This document shows positions 14,883 through 17,537 of a stretch of 17,537 nucleotides of DNA, piece after piece. The notes beneath the pieces were generated by a model, which made no database searches, was not told the origin of the DNA, and was given only the letters and a program-made list of their open reading frames with translations. The stretch is from JADZAA01 sp039810485 (lineage in GTDB: Bacteria > Bacteroidota > Ignavibacteria > Kapaibacteriales > UBA961), in the NCBI GenBank assembly GCA_039810485.1, contig JBDHXA010000061.1:1-17537 (forward strand). The letters run 5' to 3'. The first letter of the stretch is position 1. Each line of letters starts with the position of its first letter. The position numbers were made by a program, and so were the translations under genes.

Positions 14883-16901
14883 ATGCTAACACAAACTACA
14901 AATATAGATAATCATCAACACTCGACTCAAATAATTGACGAATTAGAGGCAAAATACAATGAGCTTGCCGAACAGCTTAGACCTGAAACTCGGAAATTGC
15001 TCGAACAATGGGAAAAAATAAAAAATAATTATCAGAATGATGAATTTATTTATTCTGTGCGCGGCAAAGAAATAAAAGTGCTGAATTTTATAGAATCACT
15101 TTCCGGAACAACCATACCAAAAATTGCGGTGCCTGCCTATAAAGATTGGGGAGAGATTGTTCGCTGGACAATGACAGAAAATTTTCCGGGAGAATTTCCC
15201 TATACTGCCGGAGTGTATCCGTTCAAACGGCAGAATGAAGATCCGACGCGCATGTTTGCGGGAGAAGGCGGTCCCGAACGCACAAACAAACGATTCCATT
15301 ATCTTAGTCATGGCATGCCAGCTGCACGTCTTTCTACGGCATTCGACAGCGTTACGCTCTATGGCGAAGACCCGGACGAGCGTCCCGATATATATGGTAA
15401 AATTGGCAATTCGGGTGTAAGTATAGCGACATTGGACGATGCAAAAAAACTCTATTCAGGATTCGATCTATCAGCGCCAAACACGTCGGTATCTATGACA
15501 ATCAATGGTCCTGCGCCTATGATGCTGGCATTTTTTATGAATGCTGCCATTGATCAACAATGTGAAAAATATATTTTCGAGCATGGATTGGAAAAAGAAA
15601 TTAGTAAAAAAATTGACGAAATATACAGTAAAAAAGGACAAATACGTCCTTGCTACCGCAATATTGCCATAGGCGGACAAGTTGGATCTCTGCCCGATGG
15701 AAACAACGGTTTAGGTCTTTTTCTCTTGGGAGTTACAGGCGATCAAGTGTTGCCGGATCACGTATATCAACAATGTAAAACAACAGCTTTGCAAAGTGTG
15801 CGAGGCACTGTTCAGGCAGATATTCTGAAAGAAGACCAAGCCCAAAACACATGCATTTTTTCAACGGAATTTGCTTTACGAATGATGGGCGATATCCAGC
15901 AATATTTTATTGATAAAAAAGTCCGTAATTTTTATTCAGTTTCAATATCGGGCTATCATATAGCCGAGGCAGGAGCAAATCCAATTACTCAGCTTGCTTT
16001 GACATTGGCAAATGGATTTACGTATGTGGAGTATTACCTCTCACGAGGAATGAATATTGATGATTTTGCACCTAATTTATCATTCTTTTTCTCGAATGGC
16101 ATAGACCCTGAATATGCAGTAATAGGACGAGTTGCGCGACGAATATGGGCTAAAGCCATGAAATTCAAATACAATGGAAACGAGCGCTCGCAAATGCTTA
16201 AATATCATATTCAAACATCGGGGCGATCGTTACACGCACAGGAAATTGATTTCAATGATATTCGGACGACATTGCAGGCACTCTATGCAATTTATGATAA
16301 TTGTAATTCATTACATACCAACGCTTATGATGAAGCCATTACAACGCCTACAGAAGAATCGGTGCGGCGCGCGGTTGCCATACAGCTTATAATTAATCGC
16401 GAATTAGGTTTGACCAAAAACGAAAATTCGCTGCAGGGTTCGTTCATTATCGAAGAACTTACCGATTTGGTAGAAGAAGCCGTATATGCAGAATTTCAAA
16501 GATTATCCGAGCGCGGAGGCGTACTCGGAGCTATGGAGACCATGTATCAACGTAATAAAATACAAGAAGAATCTCTTTTTTATGAAACACAAAAAAATAA
16601 TGGCGAATATCCAATCGTCGGCGTAAATACATTTTTAAGCAAAGATGGCTCGAAAACTATTATACCGCAAGAGGTTATACGATCTTCTGAAGAAGAGAAA
16701 AAGCAGCAGATAGAAAATAATAAAGCTGTTAAGCAGAGAAACGCAGCCGAATCTGCCGTCATGATTTCTCAATTAAAAAATGTTGCAATTAATAACGGTA
16801 ATATCTTTGAAGCACTTATTGAAGCGGCTAAAGTATGCACTATTGGCGAGATGAGCGGCGCTTTGTATCAAGTGGGCGGACAATACCGCAGAAGTATGTA
16901 G
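14883..16901 (+). CDS. IcmF-like coenzyme B12-dependent acyl-CoA mutase, free-standing mutase core
   Basis: This 672-residue cytoplasmic enzyme matches the C-terminal substrate-binding half of IcmF (isobutyryl-CoA mutase fused). It has YPFKRQNEDPTRMFAGEG, the STAFDSVTLYG and KIGNSGVSIATLDD blocks, TSVSMTINGPAP, the catalytic-region SISGYHIAEAGA with His359, NERSQMLKYHIQTSGRSLHAQE, and the family's C-terminal GQYRR. IcmF is normally about 1090 residues, with a B12-binding domain and a MeaB-like GTPase before this part; both are absent here, and the protein starts in the linker region (LRPETRKLLEQWE, 32-44). Two residues that separate mutase substrates are ICM-like: Phe125 in RMFAG (Tyr in methylmalonyl-CoA mutase) and Gln321 in DQAQNTCIF (Arg in methylmalonyl-CoA mutase). 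It should therefore rearrange isobutyryl/butyryl-CoA or a similar uncharged branched acyl-CoA, not methylmalonyl-CoA. The cobalamin subunit and G-protein chaperone must be encoded elsewhere. Family certain, substrate inferred. Confidence 0.9.
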   Translation: MLTQTTNIDNHQHSTQIIDELEAKYNELAEQLRPETRKLLEQWEKIKNNYQNDEFIYSVRGKEIKVLNFIESLSGTTIPKIAVPAYKDWGEIVRWTMTENFPGEFPYTAGVYPFKRQNEDPTRMFAGEGGPERTNKRFHYLSHGMPAARLSTAFDSVTLYGEDPDERPDIYGKIGNSGVSIATLDDAKKLYSGFDLSAPNTSVSMTINGPAPMMLAFFMNAAIDQQCEKYIFEHGLEKEISKKIDEIYSKKGQIRPCYRNIAIGGQVGSLPDGNNGLGLFLLGVTGDQVLPDHVYQQCKTTALQSVRGTVQADILKEDQAQNTCIFSTEFALRMMGDIQQYFIDKKVRNFYSVSISGYHIAEAGANPITQLALTLANGFTYVEYYLSRGMNIDDFAPNLSFFFSNGIDPEYAVIGRVARRIWAKAMKFKYNGNERSQMLKYHIQTSGRSLHAQEIDFNDIRTTLQALYAIYDNCNSLHTNAYDEAITTPTEESVRRAVAIQLIINRELGLTKNENSLQGSFIIEELTDLVEEAVYAEFQRLSERGGVLGAMETMYQRNKIQEESLFYETQKNNGEYPIVGVNTFLSKDGSKTIIPQEVIRSSEEEKKQQIENNKAVKQRNAAESAVMISQLKNVAINNGNIFEALIEAAKVCTIGEMSGALYQVGGQYRRSM

Positions 16902-16988
16902 AGAACTTTGTAACATGGTATTTTCAGATAAGTCAAGCCAAATCGTTGTTATAATCTTAAAACATCTCCTATAATTAAAAAGGCGGAT
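16902..16988. other. Spacer between the mutase and the IS30 element, likely containing the element boundary
   Basis: The 87 bases are AT-rich and hold no gene. The terminal inverted repeat of the IS30-type element probably lies around 16981-17010 (GGATTCAACACTGAAGTGCA overlapping the transposase stop codon). IS30-family ends often overlap the transposase 3' end in this way. The other end of the element is outside the window, so neither the inverted repeat nor a target duplication can be confirmed. Confidence 0.35.
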
Positions 16989-17537
16989 TCAACACTGAAG
17001 TGCAACACTTTTGTAATTATCAGTAAATACTTGAATTGGAGTTTTCCATCCAAGTATTTTCCTTGGACGGTTGTTTATGCGTCTCATTGCCTCTGAAAGT
17101 TCATCATCTTCTACTGATAGAAGCTCTCGCTTTTTAGGGAAATACTGTCTGATTAGTCCATTGGCATTCTCGTTTGTTCCGCGCTCCCAAGAGTGATATG
17201 GATGGCAAAAATATGTTTCGGCTGATAATGATTTCGCTATGGTTTCATGATTGCTAAACTCTTTGCCGTTATCATAAGTCAGTGTGCGAACATGCTGTTT
17301 GTACGGCAAAAGCAAGTCAATAATGGCTGATGTAACGACCTCAGATGCTTTGCTTGCAACAGATGCTATAAGCGTTATGAGACTCTTGCGTTCGACTAAG
17401 CTGACTAACGCTCCCTTGTGGGATTTGCCGATAATTGTGTCTGCCTCCCAATGCCCAAATTCTTTGCGATTCTCAACCGAATCTGGACGCTCTTCTATGC
17501 TCTTGCGGTTCGGTATATGACCGCGCAAGTCCTTGCC
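16989..17537 (-). CDS. IS30-family transposase, 5' part cut by the window edge
   Basis: The last 182 residues of a DDE transposase are visible and the reading frame stays open to the window end (it reads GKDLRGHIPNRKS inward from the edge). Catalytic residues are the Asp of HWEADTIIG, the Asp of TYDNGKEF and, 34 positions on, the Glu of WERGTNENANGL. That gives the DD(33)E spacing of IS30. The QYFPK and INNRPRKILGWKTP motifs further on are also typical of IS30 members. A full-length IS30 transposase is about 320-380 residues, so the N-terminal helix-turn-helix part lies beyond the window. No frameshift or stop is seen, so the element may be intact and active. Confidence 0.93.
   Translation of the reverse strand, partial: GKDLRGHIPNRKSIEERPDSVENRKEFGHWEADTIIGKSHKGALVSLVERKSLITLIASVASKASEVVTSAIIDLLLPYKQHVRTLTYDNGKEFSNHETIAKSLSAETYFCHPYHSWERGTNENANGLIRQYFPKKRELLSVEDDELSEAMRRINNRPRKILGWKTPIQVFTDNYKSVALQC
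16989..17537 (-). mobile_element. IS30-family insertion sequence (partial, continues past window end)
   Basis: The element is defined by its transposase. It sits 87 bases after the stop codon of the mutase gene and points toward it, so it does not interrupt any gene visible here. Its far end and upstream inverted repeat are not in the window. Whether a gene formerly downstream of the mutase was disrupted cannot be told. Confidence 0.8.

Noticed and set aside
14704..14892. 62-codon minus-strand frame in the porD-mutase spacer
   Set aside because: Low-complexity AT-rich sequence gives long frames by chance. The product has no plausible domain and overlaps the mutase start.
1..17537. CRISPR arrays, tRNA or rRNA genes, phage genes, toxin-antitoxin pairs or defence genes
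   Set aside because: Looked for on both strands by eye. No regularly spaced repeats, cloverleaf-like TTCGA arms or recognisable proteins of these kinds were found.

Overview
The window looks like a chromosomal piece of a Gram-negative bacterium from the Bacteroidota/Chlorobiota (FCB) side of the tree. Supporting signs are a PorD/DUF4835-type protein of the type IX secretion system, a CzcA pump fused to its own TolC-like channel (an arrangement I know mainly from Bacteroidota), a two-module OmpA-family protein of a style seen in Chlorobi/Kapabacteria-like genomes, general AT richness, little evidence of Shine-Dalgarno sequences, and an IS30-family element. The exact lineage is inference; no rRNA or tRNA is present.

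Layout. (1) 1-6185, plus strand: a heavy-metal efflux operon made of a small secreted His-rich protein, a 1447-residue CzcA/CusA RND pump fused to a TolC-like outer-membrane channel, and a CzcB/CusB membrane-fusion lipoprotein. Together they encode every layer of a tripartite metal pump plus a probable periplasmic metal-binding accessory. No metal regulator is in the window. (2) 6186-6419: a convergent spacer containing a perfect 40-bp palindrome. (3) 10528-6420, minus strand: a probable three-gene operon of an MFS transporter, pyrF (orotidine 5'-phosphate decarboxylase) and a double OmpA-domain outer-membrane protein, with pyrF and the OmpA gene only 3 bases apart. (4) 10602-12854, plus strand: a TonB-dependent receptor divergent from the MFS gene. 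(5) 12906-13763 minus and 13792-14685 plus: a PorV/PorQ-like small beta-barrel protein back-to-back with PorD, separated by only about 28 bases. (6) 14883-16901, plus strand: an IcmF-like acyl-CoA mutase subunit without the cobalamin-binding and G-protein domains that are normally fused to it. (7) 16989-17537, minus strand: the 3' part of an IS30-family transposase running off the window edge.

The efflux operon is poorer in G+C than the genes that follow in the blocks I counted by hand and looks like a self-contained Bacteroidota cassette, so it may have been acquired. The rest is mainly cell-envelope and core metabolic genes. The observations I rate highest are the free-standing IcmF-type mutase core, the pump-channel fusion with an internal signal peptide, the PorV/PorQ-like gene that has no ATG in its own frame and carries a T7 tract in its signal peptide, and the long palindrome closing the efflux operon. 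I found no CRISPR array, defence island, prophage or RNA gene, and nothing I can call a wholly new system with confidence.
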